Shown: positions 53,436 to 63,273, counted from the first letter of the stretch. The stretch is 64,000 nt of DNA from Stenotrophomonas aracearum (GCF_031834615.1 NZ_CP115543.1:445001-509000), one strand, 5' to 3'. The notes: generated by a model not told the origin, from the sequence alone. Made by a program: numbers and translations.

Positions 53436-53653
53436 GTTTTCGTTCGTATCCGGTTAAATCCGGCGCGATTGAATGGGCGTCTTACCAATCGCTCACCTGT
53501 GCATAACCACCCGGGTAACCGAGCACTGCGCGCATGTGGTTAAGACCGCGTGCGCACGCCGATTCGGGCGCAAGATCGATTCACAAACGGGCTGGCAGTG
53601 TGGGGCCGTGCGGAAACAACAGCCGCGCAACATCCCTCAAGGAGACCACCCAG

Positions 53654-54067
53654 ATGACTATTCGCAACCGCAAGCCCCTGATCGCCCTGATGATCGCCGC
53701 AGGCAGTGTGCTGGCCATTCCGGCGATGGCCCAGACCGCCCAGCAGAGTGCAGCGCAGGCCCAGACCCAGGCCGCGCAGGCCCAGCAGTCGGCGGCCCAG
53801 GCGAGCGACGCGGCTGACGCGGCAACCGGCGCGGCCGCCCAGGCCTCGCAGGCCAGTGGCGGTGGTGGCCAGACGTGGGCCAGTGTCGACACCGACGGTG
53901 ACGGTGCCATCAGCAAGACCGAGGCCCAGGTGAACGCCGGCCTTGCCCAGGTGTTCGACCAGGCCGACACCAACAAGGACGGCAAGCTTACGCCGGACGA
54001 GTACAAGGCCTACGTGGCCGCCCAGCAGGGTGCCGCCGGCGGTGGCAACGCCGCCCCGGGCCGCTGA
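53654..54067 (+). CDS. Exported EF-hand protein with Gln/Ala-rich segment
   Basis: 137 residues. Signal ending AIPAMAQ, then about 45 residues made almost only of Ala, Gln and Ser, and two EF-hand loops: DTDGDGAISKTE and DTNKDGKLTPDE, each with good calcium ligands. AAGGAGA upstream of the ATG. The Ala/Gln region may form a helical coiled coil. Calcium-dependent periplasmic role is inferred. Confidence 0.88.
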   Translation: MTIRNRKPLIALMIAAGSVLAIPAMAQTAQQSAAQAQTQAAQAQQSAAQASDAADAATGAAAQASQASGGGGQTWASVDTDGDGAISKTEAQVNAGLAQVFDQADTNKDGKLTPDEYKAYVAAQQGAAGGGNAAPGR

Positions 54068-54125
54068 TCAAGAGGATCCACGCGCAACTGGCCTGAAACC
54101 GCCGGACAACGGTGGATGGCCCCGG

Positions 54126-54151
54126 AAGGGCGGCTTCGGCCGCCCTTCCTT
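54126..54151. terminator. Terminator after the EF-hand gene
   Basis: AAGGGCGGC / GCCGCCCTT stem with TTCG loop followed by CCTTCT. It ends the single-gene unit before the HAD hydrolase. Confidence 0.75.
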
Positions 54152-54175
54152 CTGCCCGCTTGGTATCCTTGGCCG

Positions 54176-54925
54176 ATGATGACCTCCATGCCCACGCCCA
54201 ACGGCGCCATCGGTCTGGTCGGTTTTGACGGTGACGACACGCTGTGGAAGAGCGAGGACTATTACCGCAAGGCCGAGCAGGATTATCTCGACATCCTGTC
54301 GCGCTACATCGACGTGCACGACACCGCCACCGCGCGCCACCTGCTGGAAGTGCAGCAGCGCAACCTCGGCGTGTTCGGCTACGGCGTCAAGGGCATGACC
54401 CTGTCGATGCTGGAAGCGGCCATCGAGATCACCGAAAAGAACATTGCCGCACGCGACCTGCAGCTGATCCTGGACATCGGCCATGACACCCTGCGCCACC
54501 CGGTCGAACTGATCGACGGCGTGCGCGAGTCGGTGGCCGAAATCGCGCGCGACTACCCGGTGGTGCTGATCACCAAGGGCGACCTGTTCCACCAGGAAGC
54601 CAAGATCAAGGTTGCCAACCTGCGCGACCTGTTCCCGCGCATCGAGATCGTGTCCGAGAAGGACCCGGAAACGTATGCCCGCGTGCTGGAAGAATTCGAC
54701 CTGCCGATGGAGCGCTTCGTCATGGTCGGCAACTCGCTGCGGTCGGACATCGAGCCGGTGGTCACCCTTGGCGGCTGGGGCATCCATACCCCGTATGCCG
54801 TGACCTGGGCGCATGAAACCCAGCATGGCGTGGCCGACGACGAGCCGCGCATGGTCGAAGCGCCCACCGCATTCGACTGGCCGCAGGCCCTGCGCGCCAT
54901 CGAAGCCAAGGCCGCCGGCGGCTGA
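54176..54925 (+). CDS. HAD family hydrolase
   Basis: 249 residues. Motif I is GFDGDDTLW (nucleophile Asp and general acid Asp), motif II VVLITKGD, and motif IV VGNSLRSDIEP. Phosphatase of unknown small molecule. Three possible ATGs (54176, 54179, 54188), the first being used. The next gene starts five bases after its stop. Confidence 0.9.
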   Translation: MMTSMPTPNGAIGLVGFDGDDTLWKSEDYYRKAEQDYLDILSRYIDVHDTATARHLLEVQQRNLGVFGYGVKGMTLSMLEAAIEITEKNIAARDLQLILDIGHDTLRHPVELIDGVRESVAEIARDYPVVLITKGDLFHQEAKIKVANLRDLFPRIEIVSEKDPETYARVLEEFDLPMERFVMVGNSLRSDIEPVVTLGGWGIHTPYAVTWAHETQHGVADDEPRMVEAPTAFDWPQALRAIEAKAAGG

Positions 54926-54929
54926 GCCG

Positions 54930-55484
54930 GTGAAGCGCCTGCGCCCGCTGCTGGTTGCACTGCTGCTGTGGCTGCCGTTGCTGGCCGCCGCGCAGCAGAG
55001 CGCAGACGAATCCGCCGCGTATCGCGTCGACACGGGCGATACGTGGGTGGACACCCAGCTGCAGGACATCAACTACTACGCCGAGCGCTACCCGGAGAGT
55101 TTCCTCGACGAGGTCGCGCGTTACGGCGGCATATCGCGTGACTACATCGCCGCGTTGTTCTACACCCACAACTGGCAGGCCGGCGACATCTACTTCGCCT
55201 GCTTCTGGGCCAAGGCCATCGAGCATTCCTGCCGCGACAGCGTAAAGGCCTGGTCGCGCGCCGTACCGGAAGAGGGCGAGCCCAAGCGCTGGGCCGACGT
55301 CGTCGCCAGCCTGCCCACGAAGCCCACCAACCAGCACTGGCGCACCCTGCGCCACGCCATCGTCGCCAGCCACGACCACTGGGATCGCCCGGTCACCCTG
55401 GACGCCACCCTGAAAAGCCAGCTCGGCGACCGCGCCCAGCGCGATCGTGCCGCAGCAAACGCCGAGGTCAAGCGCGCCCGGTAA
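54930..55484 (+). CDS. Exported hypothetical protein
   Basis: 184 residues with a signal peptide (ending LLAAAQQ). The mature part is helical, with WVDTQLQDINYYAERYPESFLDEVARYGGISRDYIAALFYTHNWQAGDIYFACFWAKAI. GTG 54930 is five bases after the HAD gene stop, so it is probably cotranscribed. The function is not known. Confidence 0.8.
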   Translation: MKRLRPLLVALLLWLPLLAAAQQSADESAAYRVDTGDTWVDTQLQDINYYAERYPESFLDEVARYGGISRDYIAALFYTHNWQAGDIYFACFWAKAIEHSCRDSVKAWSRAVPEEGEPKRWADVVASLPTKPTNQHWRTLRHAIVASHDHWDRPVTLDATLKSQLGDRAQRDRAAANAEVKRAR

Positions 55485-55577
55485 CGGCGCAATGCTGCTC
55501 TGCACCTCGCCGCCCACCCCGGCCGTGCGCGACAATGCCGGATTGCTGTTCCCCCGTGATCCGTTGCCGAGTACGTA

Positions 55578-56945
55578 ATGAGCGCCGACCGTTTCGTTTC
55601 ACCCGACGATATCCGCAGCCTGTTCGCCCAGGCCATGTCCACCATGTACCGCACCGAAGTGCCGCTGTACGGCACCCTGGTCGACCTGGTGGCCGAGATC
55701 AACGACGCCGTCCTGACCGACAACCCGGCGCTGGCCGAGCAGCTCGAACGCAATGACGAACGCGCCCGTCTGGCGCAGGAACGCCACGGCGCCATCCGCG
55801 TCGGCACGGCCGAAGAACTCGCCACCCTGGGCCGCCTGTTCGCGGTGATGGGCATGTACCCGATCGGCTACTACGACCTTTCCGTCGCCGGCGTGCCCGT
55901 GCATTCCACTGCATTCCGCCCGCGCACCGCCTCGGCGCTGGCGGCCAATCCGTTCCGTGTGTTCACCTCGTTGCTGCGCCTGGAACTGATCGAAGACACC
56001 GCCCTGCGCGAAGAGTCCGCGCGCATCCTCGCGCGCCGCCGCATCTTCACCGACGAAGCCCTGGCCCTGATCGACCAGGCCGAACGCGAAGGCGGCCTGG
56101 ACCAGAACGACGCCCGCCGCTTCGTGCTCGCCGCGCTGGAAACCTTCCGCTGGCACAGCGACGCCACCGTCTCGCTGCCCACCTACCAGGCGCTGAGCAA
56201 CGCGCACCGGCTGGTGGCCGACGTGGTCAGCTTCCGTGGCCCGCACATCAACCACCTCACCCCGCGCACGCTGGACATCGACGCCGCCCAGGCCGGCATG
56301 CTCGCGCGCGGCATCGACGCCAAGGCCGTGGTCGAAGGCCCGCCGCCGCGCCGCTGCCCGATCCTGCTGCGCCAGACCAGTTTCAAGGCGCTCGAAGAAA
56401 CCGTGAACTTCCCGGACGGCGAGGGTGGTGACGCCGGCACCCATACCGCGCGCTTCGGCGAGATCGAACAGCGCGGCCTTGCCCTCACCCCCAAGGGCCG
56501 CGCGCTGTACGACCAGTTGCTGGCGCAGGCGCGCGACGCCGGTGGCGCTGGCAGTACCGGGCAGGATTACTCCACCCGGCTGGCCGCAGCATTTACTGGC
56601 TTCCCGGACGACCACGACACCCTGCGCCGCGAGGGACTGGGCTACTACCGCTACGCGCTCACCGAAGCTGGCCGCAACGACCGTGCCGCGGTGGCCGACC
56701 TGCCGGCCGAAGCGCTGGTCAGCGCCGGCCTGGCCAGCGCCGATCCGATCGTCTATGAGGATTTCCTGCCGGTCAGTGCCGCAGGCATTTTCCAGTCGAA
56801 CCTGGGCGGCGAAGAGCAACGCGCCTATGCCGCGCATTCCAACCGCGATGCATTCGAGAAAGCACTGGGGATGCAGGTGGAAGACGAGTTCGCCATCTAC
56901 GAACGCCTGCAGCAGGAATCGCTGGACAGCCTGCGCGTCGGTTGA
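55578..56945 (+). CDS. hglS: 2-oxoadipate dioxygenase/decarboxylase (HglS/YdcJ, DUF1338)
   Basis: 455 residues, full length of the YdcJ/HglS family. Iron-dependent enzyme that converts 2-oxoadipate to D-2-hydroxyglutarate in D-lysine catabolism in other bacteria. Conserved: MYPIGYYDLSVAGVPVHSTAFRP (metal His), FRGPHINHLTPRTLDID (His) and EDFLPVSAAGIFQSNLG. No other lysine-degradation gene is near, so the role is taken from the family. Confidence 0.9.
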   Translation: MSADRFVSPDDIRSLFAQAMSTMYRTEVPLYGTLVDLVAEINDAVLTDNPALAEQLERNDERARLAQERHGAIRVGTAEELATLGRLFAVMGMYPIGYYDLSVAGVPVHSTAFRPRTASALAANPFRVFTSLLRLELIEDTALREESARILARRRIFTDEALALIDQAEREGGLDQNDARRFVLAALETFRWHSDATVSLPTYQALSNAHRLVADVVSFRGPHINHLTPRTLDIDAAQAGMLARGIDAKAVVEGPPPRRCPILLRQTSFKALEETVNFPDGEGGDAGTHTARFGEIEQRGLALTPKGRALYDQLLAQARDAGGAGSTGQDYSTRLAAAFTGFPDDHDTLRREGLGYYRYALTEAGRNDRAAVADLPAEALVSAGLASADPIVYEDFLPVSAAGIFQSNLGGEEQRAYAAHSNRDAFEKALGMQVEDEFAIYERLQQESLDSLRVG

Positions 56946-56960
56946 TCGATCGCGAGGAAC

Positions 56961-56993
56961 AAAAAAAACGCCGGGAATTCCCGGCGTTTTTCG
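56961..56993. terminator. Bidirectional terminator between hglS and the CoA-transferase gene
   Basis: AAAAAAAACGCCGGG and CCCGGCGTTTTT around AATT: an A/T-flanked symmetric stem serving both convergent genes. Confidence 0.9.
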
Positions 56994-57003
56994 TTGCATC
57001 ACA

Positions 57004-58518
57004 TCACACCTTCATCGTGCCGGTATCCAGCCACCGCTGGTGCCAGGACAACGCTTCCGGCAACAGGTGCGGGGTGTGCTTGCCGTAACTATCGCGGCTC
57101 GCCCGCTCGAAATAATCGTTCAACTGGTCGCGGAACTCCGGGTGCGCGCAGTTGTCGATCACCACCCGCGCGCGCTTGCGCGGCGTCAACCCGCGCAGAT
57201 CCGCCAACCCCTGTTCGGTCACGATCACCGACACATCGTGTTCGGTGTGGTCCACATGGCTCACCATCGGCACGATCGCCGAAATGGTGCCGTTCTTCGC
57301 CGTTGAAGGGCTCAGGAATGCGGACAGGAACCCATTGCGCGCGAAATCACCCGAACCGCCAATGCCGTTCATGATCCGCGTGCCCATCACGTGGGTGGAA
57401 TTGACGTTGCCGTACAGATCCACCTCGATCATCCCGTTCATGCCGATGCAGCCCAGGCGGCGCACCAGCTCCGGATGGTTCGAGATCTCCTGCGTGCGCA
57501 TGATGATGCGCTCGCGGTAGAAGTCGATGTTCTCCTTGAACGTCTCATTGGCCTGCGGGCTCAGCGCGAACCCGGTGCACGAGGCATAGCTCAGCACCCC
57601 GTCGCGCAGCAGGTCCAGCATGCCGTCCTGGATCACCTCGGTGAACGCGCTCAGGTCGCGGAACCCGCTCTTGCCCAGCCCAGCCAGCACCGCGTTAGGA
57701 ATATTGCCCACGCCGCTCTGCAGCGGCAGCAGGTTGGCCGGCAGGCGGCCGCGCGCCACTTCGTGTTTCAGGAAGTCGATCAGGTGCGCGGCAATCTGCT
57801 CGCTGGTGGTATCGATCGGGCTGAACGGGCTGTTGCGGTCCGGCCCGTTGGTGCGCACCACCGCCACGATCTTGTCCGGATCGCAGCGCAGCGAGGTCTC
57901 GCCGATGCGGTCGTTGCCGTGCACCAGCGGAATCGGCTTGCGGTGCGGCGGCAGTGCGGTGCCGTAGTAAATGTCGTGCATGCCGTCCACGCCGGCCGGC
58001 TGCCAGTCATTGACCTCGACGATCACTTTCTTGGCCAGGTCCAGCCAGGTCTTGTTGTTGCCTACCGACGTGGAAGGCACCAGCGAACCGTCTTCACGGA
58101 TCGCCGAAACCTCGATCACCGCCGTATCGATCTCGCCATAGAACCCGAACCACACATGCTGGGCCACGTGGCTGAGGTGGATGTCGATGTAATCGAGCAG
58201 GCCGGCATTGATGCGGTTGCGCGCATCCGGGTCGCTCTGGAACGGCATGCGCATCGCGATGCCATCGGCCTTGGCCAGCGCACCGTCCAGTTCCGGCGCG
58301 GTGGACGCGCCGGTCATCAGGCTGATCTGGAAGGGCAGGTTGTCGGCGTGGAACGCCTCGATGCGCTGCGCCAGCGCCACCGGCACCGCCTTGGGGTAGC
58401 CCGAGCCGGTGAAACCGCTCATGGCCACCGTTTCGCCGGGCTGGATCAGCGCGGCGGCGGCTTCGGCAGATACGACGCGATCGCGCAGACGCGCGTTGGC
58501 AATGCGATCAACGGACAT
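57004..58518 (-). CDS. Acetyl-CoA hydrolase/transferase family (succinate:acetate CoA-transferase type)
   Basis: 504 residues, the normal length of the SucCoA:acetate transferases. GETVAMSGFTGSGYPKAVPVAL at the N-terminus, GVGNIPNAVLAGL and HVMGTRIMNGIGGSGDFARNGFLS at the C-terminal half are conserved. Moves CoA between carboxylic acids, bridging acetate and the TCA cycle. ATG 58518 (MSVDRIANARL) chosen; ATG 58548 also possible. No clear ribosome site. Confidence 0.92.
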   Translation of the reverse strand: MSVDRIANARLRDRVVSAEAAAALIQPGETVAMSGFTGSGYPKAVPVALAQRIEAFHADNLPFQISLMTGASTAPELDGALAKADGIAMRMPFQSDPDARNRINAGLLDYIDIHLSHVAQHVWFGFYGEIDTAVIEVSAIREDGSLVPSTSVGNNKTWLDLAKKVIVEVNDWQPAGVDGMHDIYYGTALPPHRKPIPLVHGNDRIGETSLRCDPDKIVAVVRTNGPDRNSPFSPIDTTSEQIAAHLIDFLKHEVARGRLPANLLPLQSGVGNIPNAVLAGLGKSGFRDLSAFTEVIQDGMLDLLRDGVLSYASCTGFALSPQANETFKENIDFYRERIIMRTQEISNHPELVRRLGCIGMNGMIEVDLYGNVNSTHVMGTRIMNGIGGSGDFARNGFLSAFLSPSTAKNGTISAIVPMVSHVDHTEHDVSVIVTEQGLADLRGLTPRKRARVVIDNCAHPEFRDQLNDYFERASRDSYGKHTPHLLPEALSWHQRWLDTGTMKV

Positions 58519-58731
58519 GACGACCAGGTATTTCGTGGGGGAGTTCATTATCCGCCATCGCATCGGCCTCCCGGCTGCGACCAAGGTGGAATGGTGTTCC
58601 CGGGTTATGTGAGGTGCTATTCAGGTAAATGGGGGCTTCTGTACCCATGAGTATTGTTTTGCAGTGCAGCGTGCAAGTTATTCGCGGAGCCTAGAAGATC
58701 GCCCTGCATCCCGACGTGGGGGAGGGAGCAG

Positions 58732-58767
58732 AGCCCGCTGACAGTTCGCTGTTAGCGGGCTTTTTAT
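58732..58767 (+). terminator. Strong terminator without an upstream gene
   Basis: AGCCCGCTGACAG and CTGTTAGCGGGCT pair over 13 positions (one G-T wobble) around TTCG, followed by TTTTA. No coding sequence ends here on this strand; the 80 nt before it (58685-58731) could be a short RNA, and a weak TTGTTT/GTTATT promoter starts near 58654. Confidence 0.75.
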
Positions 58768-58808
58768 TGCCTGAGATTTGGGGATGGCGCCCGGGGCCGG
58801 CACCGCGG

Positions 58809-58887
58809 GGACACGCATGGCGTGTCACTACGCGGCCGCCGGGTATCCCGGATCGCCGCAACGCGTAGCGACACGCCATGCGTGTCC
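58809..58887. repeat. Inverted pair of GTAG REPs (GACACGCC class)
   Basis: Left REP 58809-58831 inverted, right REP 58865-58887 direct, both ending in the same GACACGCCATGCGTGTCC core as the pair at 40520-40597. The 33-bp spacer differs between the two pairs. Confidence 0.8.
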
Positions 58888-58939
58888 CACGGAACGGGTC
58901 ACCGTCCGACACGTCCACGGCCCCATGCATAATCCCTGC

Positions 58940-61762
58940 ATGCCGATCCCCGCCGATGCCGTCCCCGCCGCCCTCGTCCCCCTGGTCGACCGCGCGCTCG
59001 CCCGCCTTGCGCTCAGCCTGAACGACTCAGGTTCCTGGCCGCCACCGGAACCCGTGCTGGCCCAGCTCCGGCTGCTGGCCATCACCAGCGACTTCGCCAT
59101 CGACACCCTGTGCCGGCAACCGGCACTTCTGTCGCATCTGACCCAAAACGACTGCCCGCCGCTGCCGCTCCCGGAACTGGATCCCCAGCAACCCGCTGAC
59201 TGGCCGGTGCGCCTGCGCCGTTACCGCACCGCCTGCTCAACGCGCCTGATCTGGCGCGACCTGGCCGGCTTGGACGACGTCCCCGCCACCTTGGCCGGCG
59301 CCACCCGCCTGGCCGAGGAATGCCTCGCTCTGGCCCTGGCCGCGCTCGAGCAGGAATTCGCCACCCGCCATGGCGTGGTCCGCGCCGCCGACGGCAGCGC
59401 CCAGCAGCTGGTGGTGTTCGGCCTCGGCAAGCTCGGCGGGGGCGAACTCAACTTCAGCTCCGACGTCGACCTGGTCTACGCCTACCCCCAAGGCGGCGAA
59501 TCCGACGGCCCGCGCCCGCTCGCCGCCGAGGAATACTTCGCCCGCCTCGGCCAGCGCCTGGCCCGCCTGCTCGACGAAACCACCGTGGACGGCTTCAGCC
59601 ACCGCGTCGACCTGCGCCTGCGCCCGTTCGGCAGCGCCGGCCGCGTTGCGCTCTCGTTCGCCGGCATGGACCAGTACTTCCAGCGCGAAGGCCGCGACTG
59701 GGAACGCTACGCGTGGCTCAAGGCGCGCGCCGTGGCCGGCGACATCGCCGCCGGCGAAGCCTGGCTGCAGACCCTGCGCCCGTTCGTGTACCGCCGCTAC
59801 CTCGACTTCACCGCACTCGACGGCCTGCGCGAAATGAAAGCGGCCATCACCGCCGAAGTCTCGCGCCGCGACATGTTCGACGACATCAAGCGCGGCCCCG
59901 GCGGCATCCGCGAAATCGAATTCCTTTCCCAGGCCCTGCAGCTCATCCGCGGCGGCCGCGAAGCCAGCCTGCGCGAGCGCCGCCTGCTGCACGCATTGCC
60001 CGCACTGGTGGCCTGCGGCCAGATGGCCCCGCAGGACGGCGAGGATCTGTTGCACGCCTACGGCTTCCTGCGCCGGCTGGAAAACCGCCTGCAGATGCTG
60101 CGCGATGCCCAGACCCACGCGCTGCCCACCGACCCCACCGACCGCCTGCGCATCGCCTGTGGCCTCGGCTACGCCGACTGGGACGCATTGGTCGCTGCGC
60201 TCGACGTACAGCGCGACCGCGTCAGCACCGAGTTCGGCGCACTGCTCGCCCCGCGCGCCGGCCAGGCCGCGCCGGACGCACTGGCCAACTACTGGCGCGG
60301 CCTGCCCGACGGCGGCAGCGCCGAGGTGCTCGCCGAAGCCGGCTTTCACGACCCCGCCGGCGCCGACCAGTCCCTGCGCGACTTCGCCCAGTCGCTCGGC
60401 GTGAAGTCGCTCTCCGACGGCGCCCGCGCGCGGCTGGACCGCGTGCTGCCCGCGCTGCTGCACGCCGCCACCCGCTCCCCGCAGCCCGACGCCGCGCTCA
60501 AGCGCGTACTCGGCCTGCTGCAAGCAGTCCTGCGCCGCACCAGTTACCTCGCCCTGCTCGACGAACAGCCCAGCGCGCTGGCCCGGCTGGTCGACGTGCT
60601 CGCCCGCAGCGCGCTGCTGGCCGAGCGCATCGCCGCCTACCCGCTGCTGCTGGACGAACTGCTCGACGTCCGCGTCTCCGGCCCGATGCCCGACGCCGAG
60701 ACCATGCAGGCCGAGTGCGATGCCGCGCTGGCGGTGGACGATCCCGAAGCTGCCCTGCGCATCCTCAACGAAACTCGCCTCGCACTCAGCTTCCGCATGG
60801 CTTTGGCCGCGCTGGACGGCCGCCAGCGCGCCGTGGACAGCACCCGCGAACTGGCCCAGCTTGCGCAGGGGGTGGTGGTCACCGCATTGGCCATGGCCGA
60901 CGCTGACATGCGCCGCGCGCATGGCGAAGTACCGGGCGGGCGGTTCGCCATCATCGGCTACGGCAGTTTGGGTGGTCTCGAACTGGGCTTTGGTTCCGAC
61001 CTCGACCTCGTGTTCCTGCACGACCACCCGGCCGACCAGGACAGCAGCAACGGCGCGCGCCCGCTCGACCCCGGTCGCTGGTACGCGCGGCTGGCGCAGA
61101 AGGTGATGGCACTGCTCGGCGCCGTCACCGCTGCCGGTCGCCTGTACGACATCGACGTGCGTCTGCGCCCGGACGGCGGCAAGGGCTCGCTGGTGTCTTC
61201 GCTGGCCAGCTACACCGAATACCAGCGCGAGCGCGCCTGGACCTGGGAACATCAGGCACTGGTACGCGCACGCGGCATCGCCGGCGACGCCAGCCTGCTC
61301 AGCGACTTCGAACAGATCCGCGCCACCACGTTGGCGCGTCCGCGCGAGCGCGACGTGCTGTACGCAGACGTGGTGAAGATGCGCGGCCGCATGCGCACCG
61401 AACTGGACCGCAGCGACGCCGCGCGCTGGGACCTGAAGCAGGGCGCAGGCGGCATTGTCGATCTTGAATTCCTGCTGCAGACCGGCGTGCTCGACAGCGC
61501 CGGCAGCAACCCGCAGGTGCTGGAACCGCGCGACACGCCCAGCCTGATCGACGCGCTGGCAGCGATAGCCTGGTTGCCCGGCGGCACAAGCGAGGCCTTG
61601 CATGAAGCGCATGCCGCGCTGCTGGATGTAGGTTTGGCCTGCACGCTGGATCGAAGGCCGAGGTTGGCGGTCCCCACGCCGGCGTTGGAAGAAGCGCAGC
61701 GGGTGATTACAGCCGCGTGCGAAGCAGCGGAATTGCCGTTCGGACCAGCACCGGCGCAATGA
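58940..61762 (+). CDS. glnE: Bifunctional glutamine synthetase adenylyltransferase/deadenylylase
   Basis: 940 residues. Controls glutamine synthetase activity by adding and removing AMP. Two nucleotidyltransferase domains with [18 protein letters not shown] (N-terminal, deadenylylating) and [23 protein letters not shown] (C-terminal, adenylylating). ATG 58940 is chosen ([12 protein letters not shown]); the frame is open upstream into the REP pair, which is unlikely to be coding. No clear Shine-Dalgarno. The stop codon is part of a 38-bp tandem repeat. Confidence 0.95.
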   Translation: MPIPADAVPAALVPLVDRALARLALSLNDSGSWPPPEPVLAQLRLLAITSDFAIDTLCRQPALLSHLTQNDCPPLPLPELDPQQPADWPVRLRRYRTACSTRLIWRDLAGLDDVPATLAGATRLAEECLALALAALEQEFATRHGVVRAADGSAQQLVVFGLGKLGGGELNFSSDVDLVYAYPQGGESDGPRPLAAEEYFARLGQRLARLLDETTVDGFSHRVDLRLRPFGSAGRVALSFAGMDQYFQREGRDWERYAWLKARAVAGDIAAGEAWLQTLRPFVYRRYLDFTALDGLREMKAAITAEVSRRDMFDDIKRGPGGIREIEFLSQALQLIRGGREASLRERRLLHALPALVACGQMAPQDGEDLLHAYGFLRRLENRLQMLRDAQTHALPTDPTDRLRIACGLGYADWDALVAALDVQRDRVSTEFGALLAPRAGQAAPDALANYWRGLPDGGSAEVLAEAGFHDPAGADQSLRDFAQSLGVKSLSDGARARLDRVLPALLHAATRSPQPDAALKRVLGLLQAVLRRTSYLALLDEQPSALARLVDVLARSALLAERIAAYPLLLDELLDVRVSGPMPDAETMQAECDAALAVDDPEAALRILNETRLALSFRMALAALDGRQRAVDSTRELAQLAQGVVVTALAMADADMRRAHGEVPGGRFAIIGYGSLGGLELGFGSDLDLVFLHDHPADQDSSNGARPLDPGRWYARLAQKVMALLGAVTAAGRLYDIDVRLRPDGGKGSLVSSLASYTEYQRERAWTWEHQALVRARGIAGDASLLSDFEQIRATTLARPRERDVLYADVVKMRGRMRTELDRSDAARWDLKQGAGGIVDLEFLLQTGVLDSAGSNPQVLEPRDTPSLIDALAAIAWLPGGTSEALHEAHAALLDVGLACTLDRRPRLAVPTPALEEAQRVITAACEAAELPFGPAPAQ

Positions 61763-61858
61763 CGCGCCGGTGTATGCACGGGATGGCACCGACGCAATGA
61801 CATGCCGACGCATGCATTGGGCGGAACCGATGCAATGACATGCCGACGCACGCATTGG
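61756..61858. repeat. 38-bp tandem repeat, about 2.7 copies
   Basis: Units start at 61756, 61794 and 61832, each with GCAATGAC at the beginning. The first unit includes the glnE stop codon (TGA 61760-61762), so the repeat starts inside the coding sequence. Unit 1 has several changes; units 2 and 3 are nearly identical. It joins directly to the BIME that follows. Confidence 0.8.
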
Positions 61859-62002
61859 TAGGGTCGGTTCCCAAACGACCGCCGATAACGGTGCCGGGTT
61901 CTGTAACGCATGAACCCAGAATCGGAACCGCGCCTCTGTTCGCAGGTCATGCCTTCCCGAACGTGGACAACGTCCGTGCGGTCGACTGGGGTGCGACCCT
62001 AC
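61858..62002. repeat. REP composite element (BIME), short variant
   Basis: GTAG at 61858 with the same left REP end as the copies at 3371 and 3589, and the inverted CTAC end at 62002. The interior is different and shorter (145 nt in total), so only the ends are shared. Confidence 0.8.
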
Positions 62003-62069
62003 CGATAATTTCCGGAATTCCAGATTTTCCGGGTGCCCAGAACCGGCGAATCGGCCATGGGCGATTCCG

Positions 62070-62624
62070 TCACGCCACCCGCGGCGCCATCTTCCACAAC
62101 AACGCGCGGAACGGCGCCAGCAGGAACACGCCGATCGCCAGCTTCACCGCCAGATCGCCCGCGGCCCAACTCACCCACGGCAGACTGGACCCGGCAAACG
62201 CGATGCTCCAGAAAATGGTCGTATCCAACGTCGCACTACACGTCGTCGCCACCATCGGCGCCCGCCACCAATGCCCACGGCGCAGCCGGTCGAACACGGT
62301 GATATCCAGCAGCTGCGCGGCAATGAACGCCAGGCACGACGCCACCGCAATGCGCGGCGTGGCGATCCAGAAACTCAGCACCACCGCCAGCGCAAACCCC
62401 GCCCACGCCACCCGCCGCGCCGCAGCCGGCCCAAACCGGCGGTTGATCAGGTTGCTCACCAGGAACGCCACCGGGTAGCTGAAGGCGCCCCAGGTCAGCC
62501 AGTCGTTGATCGGGTACTGCACCAGCACGTTCGACCCCAGCACCACCGCGCCCATGGCCAGCACCGCCAGCAGCAGCGAGCGGGCGGTCAACGGGGCGAA
62601 CACGATTGCAGGGCGCGCGGTCAT
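62070..62624 (-). CDS. VUT family (YhhQ-like) queuosine-precursor transporter
   Basis: 184 residues, six membrane helices: LLAVLAMGAVVLGSNVLVQYPI and TWGAFSYPVAFLVSNLINRRFG are the VUT signature. Members import queuine or preQ precursors for tRNA modification. ATG 62624 chosen. No riboswitch is visible in the short upstream space (62625-62702). Confidence 0.88.
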   Translation of the reverse strand: MTARPAIVFAPLTARSLLLAVLAMGAVVLGSNVLVQYPINDWLTWGAFSYPVAFLVSNLINRRFGPAAARRVAWAGFALAVVLSFWIATPRIAVASCLAFIAAQLLDITVFDRLRRGHWWRAPMVATTCSATLDTTIFWSIAFAGSSLPWVSWAAGDLAVKLAIGVFLLAPFRALLWKMAPRVA

Positions 62625-62702
62625 GGCGAACCAGTGGGGTAGACAGGGAAGCGGCGGATTATCCCGGCTCGGGGCGGCCGCAGCCACCCCGCAGCCGTTC
62701 AG

Positions 62703-63221
62703 TCACCAGCGTTCACTCAGGTTGCTCGCCGCCGCATCGGTGGTCGGCATGAACGCCAGCGCCGCGCCCTTGGCGTCGGCCACCATCCAGCCGGAGCCGG
62801 TCTCGGTGGGCGTGAAAGCCAGCACGTCGCCCTGTTTCACCGCTGGCGCGGCCGTGTCCGCAGGCGCCGGCCACTGCACCACGGCCAGGTCATTGGGGGC
62901 CTCCGGGTTCTGCAGCGAGACCTTGCAGCCGCCGTCGGGCTGCTGTTCCACCTTCTCCACCGTCAGCGGCGGCAGTGGCCCGGCCTTGGTGCCCGCCTTG
63001 CCGCCGCCTTCGTGCTTGCCCTTGTTGCGCCGCTCGGAGCCCTTGGCCGAGCCCTCGAAGCCGGCCACCGTCAGCCAGATCGGCGCGGTGATCACCGCCA
63101 CGCTCAGCACCGAGCCCACCATGCCGTAGCTCACCGATTGCTCGGTGGAGTCCTGCGCGGCCACCGGCGAACTGGCCATGACCATCGTCAACGCCGCTGC
63201 CAGGATCGAAAAACGCTTCAT
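62703..63221 (-). CDS. Exported hypothetical protein with an internal membrane segment
   Basis: 172 residues. Signal ending SSPVAAQD, then a hydrophobic stretch (GSVLSVAVITAPIWLTVAG), a Gly/Lys-rich linker and a C-terminal domain (DGGCKVSLQNPEAPNDLAVVQWP). AGGAGTT gives a firm start. Placed 52 bp after a DUF2145 gene on the same strand, so probably the same operon; function unknown. Confidence 0.82.
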   Translation of the reverse strand: MKRFSILAAALTMVMASSPVAAQDSTEQSVSYGMVGSVLSVAVITAPIWLTVAGFEGSAKGSERRNKGKHEGGGKAGTKAGPLPPLTVEKVEQQPDGGCKVSLQNPEAPNDLAVVQWPAPADTAAPAVKQGDVLAFTPTETGSGWMVADAKGAALAFMPTTDAAASNLSERW

Positions 63222-63273
63222 GCCAACTCCTTCTGGATAGGCAGCACCGGCGCTGTGCCGGTGCCGCGAAAAG

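Noticed and set aside
58778..58939. Upstream extension of the glnE frame
   Set aside because: It runs over the REP pair; the residues are translations of the palindromes and no GlnE has such a beginning.
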